64,000 nt of DNA, taken from contig NZ_CP029185.2 in NCBI RefSeq assembly GCF_003096015.2, positions 3,243,501 through 3,307,500 of the forward strand. Direction: 5' to 3'. Source of the stretch: Limnobaculum parvum. GTDB taxonomy: Bacteria > Pseudomonadota > Gammaproteobacteria > Enterobacterales > Enterobacteriaceae. The first letter of the stretch is position 1, and the number at the start of each line of letters is the position of its first letter. A model generated the notes under the pieces. The model did no database searches, was not told the origin of the DNA, and worked only from the letters and a program-made list of their open reading frames with translations. Both the position numbers and the translations under genes were made by a program. Below are positions 41,433 to 51,246 of the stretch, piece after piece.

Positions 41433-43901
41433 ATGTCTGGTTGGCGTAAACTTTACTATAAGCTATTGAATATACCTATAAAAATGCTGGTTCGTAGCAA
41501 GTGTATTCCTTCTGATCCCATTGCTGAACTGGGATTAGATACCACACGCCCAATATTGTATGTCCTGCCCTATAACTCAAAAGCAGACCTGTTAACCCTA
41601 CGTGGACAGTGTTTGGCTCAGGAATTACCCGACCCATTAGAACCTTATGAGATTGATGGTCAGCTACTGCCCCGTTATGTTTTTATTCATGAAGGCCCAC
41701 GGGTTTTCAGCTATTACGCCCCAAAAGAAGAGTCAATAAAGCTATTTCACGATTATCTGGACCTGCACCGCAATCATCCCGATCTGGATATCCAGATGAT
41801 TCCAGTCTCCGTGATGTTTGGTCGCTCTCCTGGTCGCGAAGGTCATGAAAGCCATGACGCTCCTCGCCTTCAACTGTTTAACGGAATTCAGAAATTTTTC
41901 GTGGTGTTGTGGTTAGGCCGCGACAGTTTTGTACGCTTTTCCCAAACTGTTTCATTACGTTATATGGCGAATGAGCACGGTACCGATAAGACCATAGCCC
42001 AAAAGCTGGCTCGCGTTGCCCGTATGCACTTTGCCAGACAGCGCCTTGCCGCAACCGGACCAAAGTTGCCGATGCGTCAGGATCTGTTCAATAAATTACT
42101 GACCTCAAAAGCCATTGAAAAAGCGGTTGAGGAAGAGGCTGCATCAAAGAAGATATCGCTGACTAAAGCCAAACAAAACGCCGTCGAGATGATGGAAGAG
42201 ATTGCAGCTAACTTTACCTATGAAACGCTGCGAGTCACTGATCGGGTGCTCAGTTGGACATGGAACCGACTTTATCAAGGTATCCATGTCCATAACGCCG
42301 AACGCGTTCGTCAGTTAGCACAGGATGGTCATGGTATTGTCTATGCACCAAGCCATCGTAGTCATATGGACTATCTTCTGCTCTCCTATGTGCTCTATCA
42401 TCAAGGACTGGTACCACCGCACATTGCTGCCGGTATCAACCTCAACTTCTGGCCAGCGGGTCCTATTTTCCGTCGGCTGGGAGCATTCTTTATTCGCCGA
42501 ACGTTTAAAGGCAACAAGCTTTACTCTACGGTGTTCCGTGAATACTTGGGCGAATTATTCAGCCGTGGTTATTCCGTTGAATACTTTGTTGAAGGTGGGC
42601 GTTCACGTACAGGCCGATTGCTGGAACCGAAAACCGGTACGCTTTCAATGACCATTCAGGCGATGCTGCGCGGCGGCAACCGCCCTATCACTGTTGTACC
42701 CGTGTACATCGGTTATGAGCACGTGATGGAAGTGGGTACTTACGCCAATGAACTCCGTGGCGCGACCAAAGAGAAAGAGAACCTCTGGCAGGTAATACGT
42801 ACCATGCGTAAGTTACGTAATTTGGGATTAGGCTATGTGAACTTTGGTGAACCCATCCCCTTAATGACCTACCTGAACCAAAATGTACCAAACTGGAGAG
42901 AGTCTATCGATCCGATAGAAACCCCAAGACCAAACTGGTTAACACCGACTGTCAATCAAATTGCTAGCAAGCTGATGGTTAACATTAATAAAGCAGCCGC
43001 AGCTAACGCTATGAACCTATGTTGTACTGCATTATTGGCGTCTCGCCAACGGGCCCTAACCCGCGAGCAACTGCTGGAACAACTTGATTGCTATACCCAG
43101 CTACTACGCAATGTACCTTATGCTAAAGACGCGACCGTTCCATCCAGCACGCCAGAACAGATGCTGGAACATGCGCTGAAAATGAGTAAGTTTGAGGTAG
43201 AGAAAGACAACGCCGGTGAGATCATCATATTAGCGCGTGAACAAGCGGTTCTGATGACCTATTACCGTAATAACATTCATCATATGCTCGTTCTGCCATC
43301 GCTTATCGCCAGCATTGTAATGCACCACGATGGGATCTCCCGCCAGCAGATTATTGGTCAGGTTTCGCTGATCTATCCACTGCTACGTGAAGAGCTGTTT
43401 ATGCACTACAGTGACGAAAAGCTACCTGTGGTAATAGATACCTTGATCGATGAACTGGAACGCCAGAATCTTATCCGCCAGCAGGCAGATGGTTTACTGG
43501 TGCTGACGCCTTCCCGTATTCGTACGCTACAGTTACTAGCCGCTGGCGTCAGAGAAACACTACAGCGCTATACCATTACACTTTCGTTGCTACGCAATAA
43601 CCCAAGTATTAACCGCGGTATGCTGGAGAAGGAGAGTCGCTTGCTGGCTCAACGTCTCTCTGTTTTACACGGTATCAATGCGCCAGAATTTTTTGATAAG
43701 GCAGTTTTCTCTACGTTGGTGGCAACACTGCGTACTGAAGGATATATCAATGATGTGGGTGATGCCGTGCCGGAAAACATGCAGACCATGTATGACATGT
43801 TGACTCGCCTGATGACGCCAGAAGTAAAACTAACCATTGAAAGCGTCACTGTTGCACCATCAGAAAACGAAACGCCAACAGAGCAAGTAACCAGCCTCTG
43901 A
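41433..43901 (+). CDS. plsB: Glycerol-3-phosphate O-acyltransferase PlsB
   Basis: An 822-residue membrane-associated enzyme that adds the first acyl chain to sn-glycerol-3-phosphate in phospholipid synthesis. The acyltransferase motif I is HRSHMD (His308, Asp313); others are FFIRRTFKGNKLYSTVFREYL, FVEGGRSRTGRLLEPKTG and PITVVPVYIGYEHVMEV. The reading frame is open back to 41304, inside dgkA, but homology with E. coli begins at MSGWRKLYYKLLN (41433); ATG 41415 is the alternative. Slightly longer than E. coli PlsB (807), mainly at the C-terminus. Confidence 0.97.
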   Translation: MSGWRKLYYKLLNIPIKMLVRSKCIPSDPIAELGLDTTRPILYVLPYNSKADLLTLRGQCLAQELPDPLEPYEIDGQLLPRYVFIHEGPRVFSYYAPKEESIKLFHDYLDLHRNHPDLDIQMIPVSVMFGRSPGREGHESHDAPRLQLFNGIQKFFVVLWLGRDSFVRFSQTVSLRYMANEHGTDKTIAQKLARVARMHFARQRLAATGPKLPMRQDLFNKLLTSKAIEKAVEEEAASKKISLTKAKQNAVEMMEEIAANFTYETLRVTDRVLSWTWNRLYQGIHVHNAERVRQLAQDGHGIVYAPSHRSHMDYLLLSYVLYHQGLVPPHIAAGINLNFWPAGPIFRRLGAFFIRRTFKGNKLYSTVFREYLGELFSRGYSVEYFVEGGRSRTGRLLEPKTGTLSMTIQAMLRGGNRPITVVPVYIGYEHVMEVGTYANELRGATKEKENLWQVIRTMRKLRNLGLGYVNFGEPIPLMTYLNQNVPNWRESIDPIETPRPNWLTPTVNQIASKLMVNINKAAAANAMNLCCTALLASRQRALTREQLLEQLDCYTQLLRNVPYAKDATVPSSTPEQMLEHALKMSKFEVEKDNAGEIIILAREQAVLMTYYRNNIHHMLVLPSLIASIVMHHDGISRQQIIGQVSLIYPLLREELFMHYSDEKLPVVIDTLIDELERQNLIRQQADGLLVLTPSRIRTLQLLAAGVRETLQRYTITLSLLRNNPSINRGMLEKESRLLAQRLSVLHGINAPEFFDKAVFSTLVATLRTEGYINDVGDAVPENMQTMYDMLTRLMTPEVKLTIESVTVAPSENETPTEQVTSL

Positions 43902-43968
43902 TAAAGGGGCTGTACCGGTGCCGATTCAACTCAACGGGCACCCAGTTCACCGTCTGAATGAGTGCCAC

Positions 43969-44000
43969 AAAAAAGCCTGCTAATCAGCAGGCTTTTTTTC
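43969..44000. terminator. Bidirectional terminator between plsB and the halogenase gene
   Basis: AAAAAGCCTGCT and AGCAGGCTTTTT pair perfectly around AATC; T-tract on both strands. Confidence 0.92.
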
Positions 44001-44020
44001 GTTCTATAGATAAGGCAATA

Positions 44021-45511
44021 TTACCAGCCCTTCTCTTGGACCTTCTTAACGAAATCCAGCGCTTTCTGTTGCTTATCTTTAGACAACCACAGTAAGTCCA
44101 TACCTGCTGCACTTACCGGTACCAGCCCTAAAGGAACCGCAACCGACATCCAGTTAACCGGATGGAAGATACCGCCCCAGCCATTGATAGCGTAGTTTTC
44201 TACGTCAATCAGGTGAGGTGTACGTTCCTGAATGCATTTTCTGAATTCAGCATAACGATCCGTCATTGGCGATTTATTGACTTCTTGCCACAGCGGGGTA
44301 TCGTTGCGAGTACAGTCATAGTGCATACGCAGGAAGTCACGAATACCGTGCCATGACGCCAGATTAGCTTCGTTATATTCACGAATACTGTTCTCAGAGA
44401 TGATGCCTTGGCTTGATACCAGCACGCGCTCAAAGTTACGTAACTGTTCGATCATCTGACCAATTGAAGTTGCTTCCAACGGCTCAACAAAACCGGAAGA
44501 GAGGCCCAGAGACATAACGTTCTTAATCCACACTTGCTCATAGCAGCCTGGATCGAAGCGAATCGTTTTATGAGGCTCAATTTCAAATCCGAGATACTTC
44601 TGAATCTCATCAATGGCGTCGGCTTCACTTTTATGTTTGCTGCTGAATACATAACCAGCACCAACGCGCGTAGATAGAGGAATCTGCCACATCCAACCAG
44701 CATCCATAGTGATTGCCCGAGTAATCAGCATTGGATTTTTATTTGGATGAGGCATATAGAATGGAATTGCGCTATCCATCAACAGATAGTCTTTAAAGGT
44801 CTGCCAACGGGCACCAGGCATTTTTGCCATTACCTGACGAGTCAGGCCACTGGAGTCGATCAGGAAGTCGAGCTCAACTTCACCTTTCTCAGTGATGAGC
44901 TTGGTAACCAGTCCTTCTTCATTACGAACGAAATCTTTAACCAGTACATCTTCATGAACCACACCACGAGACAGTGCCACTTTCTTCATGTATTTGGCAA
45001 TTTTGTAACTGTCGAAGTGGAAAGAAGTCACCAGATCGGTACGATCTTCGTCTACTGCCTTAATCGCCTCTTCCATTGATGCATTATTTTTAATCAGTTG
45101 GAAACCGCGAATCCATGACTCTAGCGGTACACCCTGATTAATTAATGCAGAATAATATGGCAGGAAACCACCCTCAACCCACTGGGCGCCTTCACCGCGA
45201 GCAGAGGTAAACAGATGGTAGAATTTATCATCAGCTTTACCCGTACGCCAACCTTCATAACTGAAACCCCACTTAAAAGTAGCATCGGTCTCTGCCATAA
45301 ACTCTTTTATGTCGATCTGGTTACGCAGTAGCGCATCATGAATATTCAGCAGTCCACCTTCACCAACGCCAACAATACCAATCTGGCTGGATTCAATAAC
45401 CCGAACTTCCACATTAGCACTAAAAATACGGCGTAACGTCAGCGCTGCAAACCATCCTGCTGTTCCACCACCGAGAATAACGATGCGCTTTGGCGTTCTC
45501 AAATTTAACAT
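44021..45511 (-). CDS. Flavin-dependent tryptophan-halogenase family protein
   Basis: A 496-residue protein of the tryptophan halogenase family. FAD-binding GGGTAGW at residues 14-20; the halogenase-specific WxWxIP motif as WMWQIP (273-278), which keeps the enzyme from acting as a monooxygenase; Lys80 in DATFKWGFSYEGW at the position of the catalytic lysine that forms or guides the hypohalous intermediate; and SSGFVEPLEATSIGQ typical of the C-terminal half. Substrate is unknown. A flavin reductase needed to supply FADH2 is not adjacent. The gene stands alone, bounded by a terminator. RBS AGAGG is 8 bases before the ATG. Confidence 0.9.
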   Translation of the reverse strand: MLNLRTPKRIVILGGGTAGWFAALTLRRIFSANVEVRVIESSQIGIVGVGEGGLLNIHDALLRNQIDIKEFMAETDATFKWGFSYEGWRTGKADDKFYHLFTSARGEGAQWVEGGFLPYYSALINQGVPLESWIRGFQLIKNNASMEEAIKAVDEDRTDLVTSFHFDSYKIAKYMKKVALSRGVVHEDVLVKDFVRNEEGLVTKLITEKGEVELDFLIDSSGLTRQVMAKMPGARWQTFKDYLLMDSAIPFYMPHPNKNPMLITRAITMDAGWMWQIPLSTRVGAGYVFSSKHKSEADAIDEIQKYLGFEIEPHKTIRFDPGCYEQVWIKNVMSLGLSSGFVEPLEATSIGQMIEQLRNFERVLVSSQGIISENSIREYNEANLASWHGIRDFLRMHYDCTRNDTPLWQEVNKSPMTDRYAEFRKCIQERTPHLIDVENYAINGWGGIFHPVNWMSVAVPLGLVPVSAAGMDLLWLSKDKQQKALDFVKKVQEKGW

Positions 45512-45869
45512 CAGTAACCTCTTTCATTTTATGTTTGATACAACTGTTATGATGAGTCGATACTTTAAACAACTCGCCTAATGACTGTTATTTTAAGCTA
45601 TCTATGTTCTACAAAAGAAATAAGAATAAGCAATAAATCAAAATGAAAAACTAACTTATTTGCGATATAAGAACATAAATAGCGAAAGAAAGAATAAAGC
45701 AATATTTCCTTAGCTTGCTAACGGGGAAACTCGAGGAGGGAATAGCATAATATGTTGTCTTATATTACGTACGTTCATCCCTGAACCCACTGTTAACACC
45801 GGCTTGCATGCTAACAGCGTTTAATATTTAGATACATATCATAAATCAAATTTTTACCAGTTAAGACAA
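45512..45869. other. Intergenic region upstream of the halogenase gene
   Basis: About 360 AT-rich bases between the divergently read halogenase start and the end of ubiA (both minus). It must hold the halogenase promoter; I see no clear operator, attenuator or small gene. Confidence 0.5.
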
Positions 45870-46733
45870 TTAGGTGCTCACCAAGAACCCGATAAAAATC
45901 ATCAAACCAACATAATTATTATTCATAAATGCCCGGAAGCATTTATCTCTTTCTCTCAGAGAAATAAGATTCTGTTGATAAATAAATAGCACACTGGCTA
46001 ATAACAGAAACCAGTAAAAAGAAGAGGCTAAATTATTTAAATAACCTATCCAGCATAATATGAGTACGGTCCCTAATTGAAGCAGGCCAATAATCAGTTT
46101 GTCATAACGCCCAAAAAGAATAGCGGTTGATTTAATTCCGATTTTCAAATCATCATTACGATCGACCATGGCATATTGCGTATCGTATGCTACGGTCCAG
46201 CATATATTGGCAAGTAATAGCAACCAGCAGCTAAGTGGTAATGCATCACTGACAGCGGCATAAGCCATCGGTATTGACCAGCCAAATGCCATTCCCAAAA
46301 TGACCTGAGGCAAATGGGTAAACCGTTTCATAAAGGGATAAATCCAGGCCAGGATCACTGCTGCAACAGAAAGTAAAATCGTCAACCGGTTTAGTGTTAA
46401 AACTAATAAGAATGAGATAGTCACTAGCGACAAAAACAGCACCTTACTTTCTTTCTCTGTTACGGTGCCGCTTGGTAGCGGACGGTTACGGGTACGTTCA
46501 ACATGTCCGTCAAAATGACGATCGGCAAAATCATTAATCACACAGCCAGCCGCACGCATCAGAAATACACCGATGATAAAGATAATCAGAATATAAACGT
46601 TCGGCGTTTCCTTCCCAGCAAGCCAGAGCGCCCAAAGCGTAGGCCAGAGCAACAACAAAGCCCCGATGGGTTTATTGATACGCATCAAACGGCAGTAAGC
46701 CAGCCATTTGCCTTCAGTCACATTTTCCCCCAA
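45870..46733 (-). CDS. ubiA: 4-hydroxybenzoate octaprenyltransferase UbiA
   Basis: A 287-residue inner-membrane prenyltransferase that attaches the octaprenyl tail to 4-hydroxybenzoate in ubiquinone synthesis. First aspartate motif N67-D68-x2-D71-x3-D75 (INDFADRHFDGHVERTRNRPLPSG), second motif YDTQYAMVDRNDDLKIG, and about eight to nine membrane helices. Length as E. coli UbiA (290). Its start codon directly follows the ubiC stop, so ubiC-ubiA is a tight operon. Confidence 0.97.
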   Translation of the reverse strand: MGENVTEGKWLAYCRLMRINKPIGALLLLWPTLWALWLAGKETPNVYILIIFIIGVFLMRAAGCVINDFADRHFDGHVERTRNRPLPSGTVTEKESKVLFLSLVTISFLLVLTLNRLTILLSVAAVILAWIYPFMKRFTHLPQVILGMAFGWSIPMAYAAVSDALPLSCWLLLLANICWTVAYDTQYAMVDRNDDLKIGIKSTAILFGRYDKLIIGLLQLGTVLILCWIGYLNNLASSFYWFLLLASVLFIYQQNLISLRERDKCFRAFMNNNYVGLMIFIGFLVST

Positions 46734-47240
46734 TTAATATAACGGTGATGACGGTAGAAAAATCTCCGTCAATAGCAGAGGTTTACCCGACAGACGCAAG
46801 CGGGAACGCCGCCCCCACAAACTATCGTGTAAAGATACCTGAATATAATCCCGCTCAAGTGCGGTCTGACTGAACAGATAATGCCCCAGTGGGGTATCGC
46901 CCAGTCCAATCAGCCTTTGTTCCGGGCCACTGAGAGTCATTTCTGGAATAACGGTACGCGCCCATATCCACGGAATAGTATCACCAAACAAAAAGACTTC
47001 ACGCACCCAGTAGCGTGTATCTATAGGTAATTCCTGTTGCTCTTTGCCGAGTGAAGAGGCAGAAACATATCCTTCAAATAAGGGTTTGACCGTCACGTTG
47101 CGGCAAAAGCGCTCGCAGCGGCTAGTCATGGAATTTTCTTCCAATAGCCACTCTGCTACAGGTTTACTTAACGAATTATTTTGCGCCGAATACCAATCTC
47201 GTGTTTTCCAATTTGGTATCAATAGCGCTTCACTCATCAT
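46734..47240 (-). CDS. ubiC: Chorismate pyruvate-lyase UbiC
   Basis: A 168-residue cytosolic enzyme that cleaves pyruvate from chorismate to give 4-hydroxybenzoate, the first committed step of ubiquinone synthesis. Matches E. coli UbiC (165): LLEENSMTSRCERFC, the RYWVREVFLFGDTIPWIWARTVIPE segment containing conserved Arg residues, and LGDTPLGHYLF. First gene of the ubiC-ubiA operon. Confidence 0.95.
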   Translation of the reverse strand: MMSEALLIPNWKTRDWYSAQNNSLSKPVAEWLLEENSMTSRCERFCRNVTVKPLFEGYVSASSLGKEQQELPIDTRYWVREVFLFGDTIPWIWARTVIPEMTLSGPEQRLIGLGDTPLGHYLFSQTALERDYIQVSLHDSLWGRRSRLRLSGKPLLLTEIFLPSSPLY

Positions 47241-47384
47241 CGTAACACCCTAAAATAGTAAAGCCAGCGAACTAAAAAACCATAAAAATGGAGGGCATTG
47301 TAACGTAAAATAGCCCTCTGCAAACAGCGAAGGTTTTATTCCTGAACTATTTTTTAACATTACGTCAATAAAATTGATGAATTT

Positions 47385-47795
47385 TTACTCACGCTTTAAT
47401 CGATCGGTATTAGCCAAGTAAAGTGCCACAACTAAAACCAAAATTGCGCCAGAATAGATAAAAGTATCCATTGGATCTTTATGGTCAACAATGATCAAGC
47501 GGATGATGGCCGTAATACCAATGTAGATAAAGTAGCGGAGAGGAAAGTGATAGCCTGACTGAAAATACTTAATGATCAAGGCAATAAATTCAAAGTAGAG
47601 AAAATAGATAACAATGCCTTCAATCAATAAGTAGCTGGATGATTGAGAGGTATTAACAAACAGCATCTGAATCAGGGCATAAGTCTCTTTACCAAGAAAC
47701 ACGATCAGAATTACCGCCAGCAATAGCAGGCCAAAATTCAGAACCGTTTGCAGTATGCGTGCTACCAGTGCCGCACGTTTAATATTTTCCAGCAT
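47385..47795 (-). CDS. psiE: PsiE family inner-membrane protein
   Basis: A 136-residue membrane protein, identical in length to E. coli PsiE, with four hydrophobic segments. Shared core: FLGKETYALIQMLF, YFLYFEFIALIIKYFQSGYHFPLRYFIYIGITAIIRLIIVDHKDP and the end LANTDRLKRE. A phosphate-starvation-inducible protein in E. coli; molecular role unknown. The frame opens at 47816, but ATG 47795 has GGGGAG at good spacing. It follows pgi (minus) after 63 bases that include a hairpin. Confidence 0.94.
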   Translation of the reverse strand: MLENIKRAALVARILQTVLNFGLLLLAVILIVFLGKETYALIQMLFVNTSQSSSYLLIEGIVIYFLYFEFIALIIKYFQSGYHFPLRYFIYIGITAIIRLIIVDHKDPMDTFIYSGAILVLVVALYLANTDRLKRE

Positions 47796-47818
47796 GGTTC
47801 TCCCCTGTTTTTGCAATT

Positions 47819-47842
47819 GAGCAGGGGTAATCCCCCCTGCTC
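47819..47842 (-). terminator. Hairpin between pgi and psiE
   Basis: GAGCAGGGG and CCCCTGCTC form a perfect 9-bp stem with a 6-base loop after the pgi stop. No T-tract follows, so it may be an attenuator or RNA-stability element. Confidence 0.5.
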
Positions 47843-47858
47843 ATGTGGCTCTGGCTGT

Positions 47859-49502
47859 TTAACGCCACTGCTTAAAGGTATTAATTAATCCATTGGTAGA
47901 AGAGTCATGGCTGGACACCGCCTGACTGTCGGCCAACTCCGGCAGGATACGGTTAGCAAGCTGCTTGCCCAGTTCAACACCCCACTGATCAAAGCTGAAG
48001 ATATTCATGATGACACCCTGTGTGAAAATCTTGTGTTCATACAGGGCAATCAGCGCCCCCAGACTATATGGGGTAATCTCTTTCAATAAAATGGAGTTGG
48101 TTGGGCGATTGCCCTCAAAAACTTTAAAAGGAACAATCTGTTCAAAATCTTCTGGCTTCTGACCTGACTTAATAAATTCAGCCCGTACTTCTTCAGCACC
48201 TTTACCGAAAGCTAGCGCTTCTGTCTGGGCAAAGAAGTTAGATAGCAGTTTTGAGTGATGATCGCCTAATGGGTTATGGCTGTGGGCTGGCGCAATAAAA
48301 TCACATGGGATCAGCTTGGTTCCCTGATGAATCAACTGATAGAAAGCATGCTGCCCATTAGTGCCCGGTTCGCCCCAAATGATAGGACCCGTTTGATAGC
48401 TCACCGCTTTACCGTTACGGTCAACATATTTACCATTAGACTCCATATTTCCCTGTTGGAAATAGGCGGCAAAACGGTGCATATACTGATCGTAAGGCAG
48501 AATAGCCTCCGTCTCTGCACCATAAAAGTTGTTATACCATAGACCAATCAGAGCCAATGTTACCGGTAGGTTTTTCTCCACTGGTATATCTGCAAAGTGA
48601 CGGTCCATAGCGTGCGCACCGCTAAGTAACTTCTCAAAATTATCAAAACCAACAGAAAGTGCAATCGACAGGCCAATAGCAGACCACAGTGAATAACGCC
48701 CACCAACCCAGTCCCAAAACTCAAACATATTGGCGGTATCAATACCAAACTCAGCCACCGCTTTAGCATTGGTGGAAAGTGCCGCAAAGTGTTTAGCCAC
48801 ATCAGCCGGTTTCCCCGCACTCAGGAACCAGTCACGAGCCGTATGGGCGTTAGTCATGGTTTCTTGAGTTGTGAAGGTTTTGGAGGCAATCAGAAACAGC
48901 GTGGTTTCAGGATTTAACGTTTTAATGGTTTCCGCAATATGGGTAGCATCAACATTAGAGACAAAATGCATATTCAGGTGATTTTTATAGGGACGCAGCG
49001 CCTCTGTCACCATATAAGGTCCTAAATCTGAACCACCAATACCGACATTGACCACATCAGTAATGGCTTTACCGGTAAAACCTTTCCATTCACCGCTGAT
49101 GATGCGAGCACAGAAAGATTTCATTTTAGCTAATACTGCATTCACCTCAGGCATCACATCTTTGCCATCAACCAGAATCGGGGTATTAGATCGATTGCGT
49201 AATGCAACATGAAGTACCGCACGATCTTCGGTACGGTTAATCTTCTCACCGCTGAACATCGATTTTATCGCGCCGGAAAGGTCGGACTCTTTTGCCAGAT
49301 TGCGCAGAAGCGCCAATGTTGTCTCGGTGATACGGTTTTTGGAGTAATCAATCAACATCTGATTATCAAATGTCGATGAAAAATGTTCAAAACGCTGCTT
49401 ATCCTGCATAAATAGATCACTAATAGTGACCTTTTTCATCTCATCAAAATGCTTTTCAAGTGCCTGCCACGCTACCGTTTCCATGGGATTAATACTTTTC
49501 AT
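47859..49502 (-). CDS. pgi: Glucose-6-phosphate isomerase
   Basis: A 547-residue glycolytic enzyme interconverting glucose-6-phosphate and fructose-6-phosphate. Signatures: DVVNVGIGGSDLGPYMVTEAL, FDQWGVELGKQLANRILPEL and the catalytic Glu region NGQHAFYQLIHQGT. E. coli Pgi is 549 residues. The frame is open to 49619, but MKSINPMETVAWQALEKHFDEMK aligns with the E. coli start and has AAGGG upstream; ATG 49505 directly before is an alternative. Confidence 0.98.
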   Translation of the reverse strand: MKSINPMETVAWQALEKHFDEMKKVTISDLFMQDKQRFEHFSSTFDNQMLIDYSKNRITETTLALLRNLAKESDLSGAIKSMFSGEKINRTEDRAVLHVALRNRSNTPILVDGKDVMPEVNAVLAKMKSFCARIISGEWKGFTGKAITDVVNVGIGGSDLGPYMVTEALRPYKNHLNMHFVSNVDATHIAETIKTLNPETTLFLIASKTFTTQETMTNAHTARDWFLSAGKPADVAKHFAALSTNAKAVAEFGIDTANMFEFWDWVGGRYSLWSAIGLSIALSVGFDNFEKLLSGAHAMDRHFADIPVEKNLPVTLALIGLWYNNFYGAETEAILPYDQYMHRFAAYFQQGNMESNGKYVDRNGKAVSYQTGPIIWGEPGTNGQHAFYQLIHQGTKLIPCDFIAPAHSHNPLGDHHSKLLSNFFAQTEALAFGKGAEEVRAEFIKSGQKPEDFEQIVPFKVFEGNRPTNSILLKEITPYSLGALIALYEHKIFTQGVIMNIFSFDQWGVELGKQLANRILPELADSQAVSSHDSSTNGLINTFKQWR

Positions 49503-49722
49503 CATTGGGCCCTTATACATGAAATCAAGACAAAGATTAGGTTGTTTATACCCTGTCAGCCTGTAGTTAATTAATGTCACAAAGCTAATGTCGCTAAGAT
49601 AACTATCATCCATTACCAACTAGACATTTTCTATTATCATCGCTGACAGGATTCAGCAAAATATTTTCTCTCTAAATTATAGGCATAAATACAGATCGTA
49701 TACCTATTATTACTATTGGCAA

Positions 49723-50628
49723 TTATTTCCAAAAGTTGTCTGACTTAAACCGTTCATCCAGAAAGGTTAACAACGTGCGTAATGCCGCTGACATATAGCT
49801 GCGTGACGTATAGATGGCATAGATGGTCATTGGCTCCACCTCATACTTAGTCAGGATAGCCTCAAGCCGCCCACTGGACAGCTCATTTCTGACTAAATAG
49901 GATGGTAACAGCGTAATACCAACGCCAGCTATTGATGCATCCTTTAGTGCCAGCGCTTCATTAGCACTGATACGCCCTTTTACCGGGATTTTAATCAGTT
50001 CACCGCTCTCTTCGGTTGAGCGGTAAGTCCAAGTATGAGCACCAAACTTGGCATGAGTCAGACAAACATGTCGTGATAAGTCTTCAGGTCTCTGAGGGCG
50101 TCCCATCTTATCCAGATAGTTCGGTGAAGCGCAGGTGACAGAATAGCAGGTTCCCAACGGACGAGCGATTATCCCCTGTTCCAGCGTATTGGTAATGCGG
50201 ATAGCTAAATCAATACGCTCATCCACTAGGTTCACCGCGCGATCCAGCAATTGGATATCGATAGTTACCTGAGGATAAAGTAAAGAATACTCGGCAATCA
50301 AATTAGCCAGATAGGACTGACTAAAAGACTGGCTGCAGGTGATGCGTAATGTTCCCTTAGGAACAGAAGCGTGATCATGGCGTGCCGCCATCATTTTTTC
50401 CTGAATTTGCAGCATCTGACGACAGTCAATGAGTGCCAACTCTCCAGCAGAGGTCAAACTAAGGCTCCGAGTGGAACGATGTAACACCCGTATACCTAGC
50501 CAACGTTCCAGTTCAGCCAGATAGCGGGAAGCCTTCGCTCGGGATAACCCCAATCGCTCAGCCGCTGCCGTCAGGCTCCCACGATCTACTGATTCAACAA
50601 ACACCTGCATGGCGGTTAATCGATCCAT
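49723..50628 (-). CDS. LysR family transcriptional regulator
   Basis: A 301-residue regulator: N-terminal winged helix (MDRLTAMQVFVESVDRGSLTAAAERLGLSRAKASRYLAELERWLGIRVLHRSTR) and a substrate-binding-type effector domain (about 90-290). The N-terminal sequence is of the large CrgA/DsdC-like group that often senses electrophiles or aromatic compounds. It is divergent, by 145 bases, from a SnoaL-like/NAD(P)-binding gene pair, its probable target. Confidence 0.93.
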   Translation of the reverse strand: MDRLTAMQVFVESVDRGSLTAAAERLGLSRAKASRYLAELERWLGIRVLHRSTRSLSLTSAGELALIDCRQMLQIQEKMMAARHDHASVPKGTLRITCSQSFSQSYLANLIAEYSLLYPQVTIDIQLLDRAVNLVDERIDLAIRITNTLEQGIIARPLGTCYSVTCASPNYLDKMGRPQRPEDLSRHVCLTHAKFGAHTWTYRSTEESGELIKIPVKGRISANEALALKDASIAGVGITLLPSYLVRNELSSGRLEAILTKYEVEPMTIYAIYTSRSYMSAALRTLLTFLDERFKSDNFWK

Positions 50629-50773
50629 TTATTCGCTCAATTTATGCAATAGTTTGTCATTGAATACTCTATTTTTAAAACAATAGAAAGCGATTAAAGT
50701 TTTCCCTGTGCGATTCTACACATTGAATCACCAACCTAATGCTTATCGACAATACTCTGGAGCCCTATCATAA

Positions 50774-51220
50774 ATGAGAACAAAACTACTTTTTAGCCTG
50801 CTGTTACTCGCTCTGCCGTTTACTGGTTATGCAAAAACTGATAGCCAGCAAACGTTAAACAAACAAACGGTGATTGAGTTTTATCAACTGGCGATCAACA
50901 AAAAAGATGCTGAAGCCGCAGTGAAATATTTAGGACCAACTTACACTCAACATAACCCTCTAGCACAAGATGGCATTGAAGGATTGAAGAACTACATTGC
51001 CTATCTGAAGAAGGAACGTCCTCAAACGCATAATGAAATCAAACAAGTTTTTACTGATGGCGACTACGTGATACTACACGTCAAGAGTACTCAATATCCT
51101 GATGATATAGGACTGGCTATCATCGATATTTTTAAACTGAAAGATGAAAAAATCATTGAGCATTGGGATGTTATACAACCAATCCCAACAGCAGCAGCCA
51201 ACAATAATGGCATGTTTTGA
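50774..51220 (+). CDS. Exported SnoaL-like (NTF2-fold) protein
   Basis: A 148-residue protein with a signal peptide (1-20, ending GYA). The mature part resembles SnoaL-like NTF2-fold proteins: NKQTVIEFYQLAINKKDAEAAVKYLGPTYTQHNPLAQDGIEGLKNY and VHVKST...DIFKLKDEKIIEHWDVIQPIP. Family members include polyketide cyclases and many uncharacterised proteins; the periplasmic function is unknown. It is followed by an NAD(P)-binding protein gene 27 bases on, likely in one operon controlled by the divergent LysR regulator. Confidence 0.87.
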   Translation: MRTKLLFSLLLLALPFTGYAKTDSQQTLNKQTVIEFYQLAINKKDAEAAVKYLGPTYTQHNPLAQDGIEGLKNYIAYLKKERPQTHNEIKQVFTDGDYVILHVKSTQYPDDIGLAIIDIFKLKDEKIIEHWDVIQPIPTAAANNNGMF

Positions 51221-51246
51221 ACCCTATTCTGACAGGAAAAAGCATA

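Noticed and set aside
44021..46733. Halogenase and ubiA considered as a biosynthetic operon
   Set aside because: They are separated by about 360 bases, and ubiA is explained fully by its operon with ubiC for ubiquinone synthesis.
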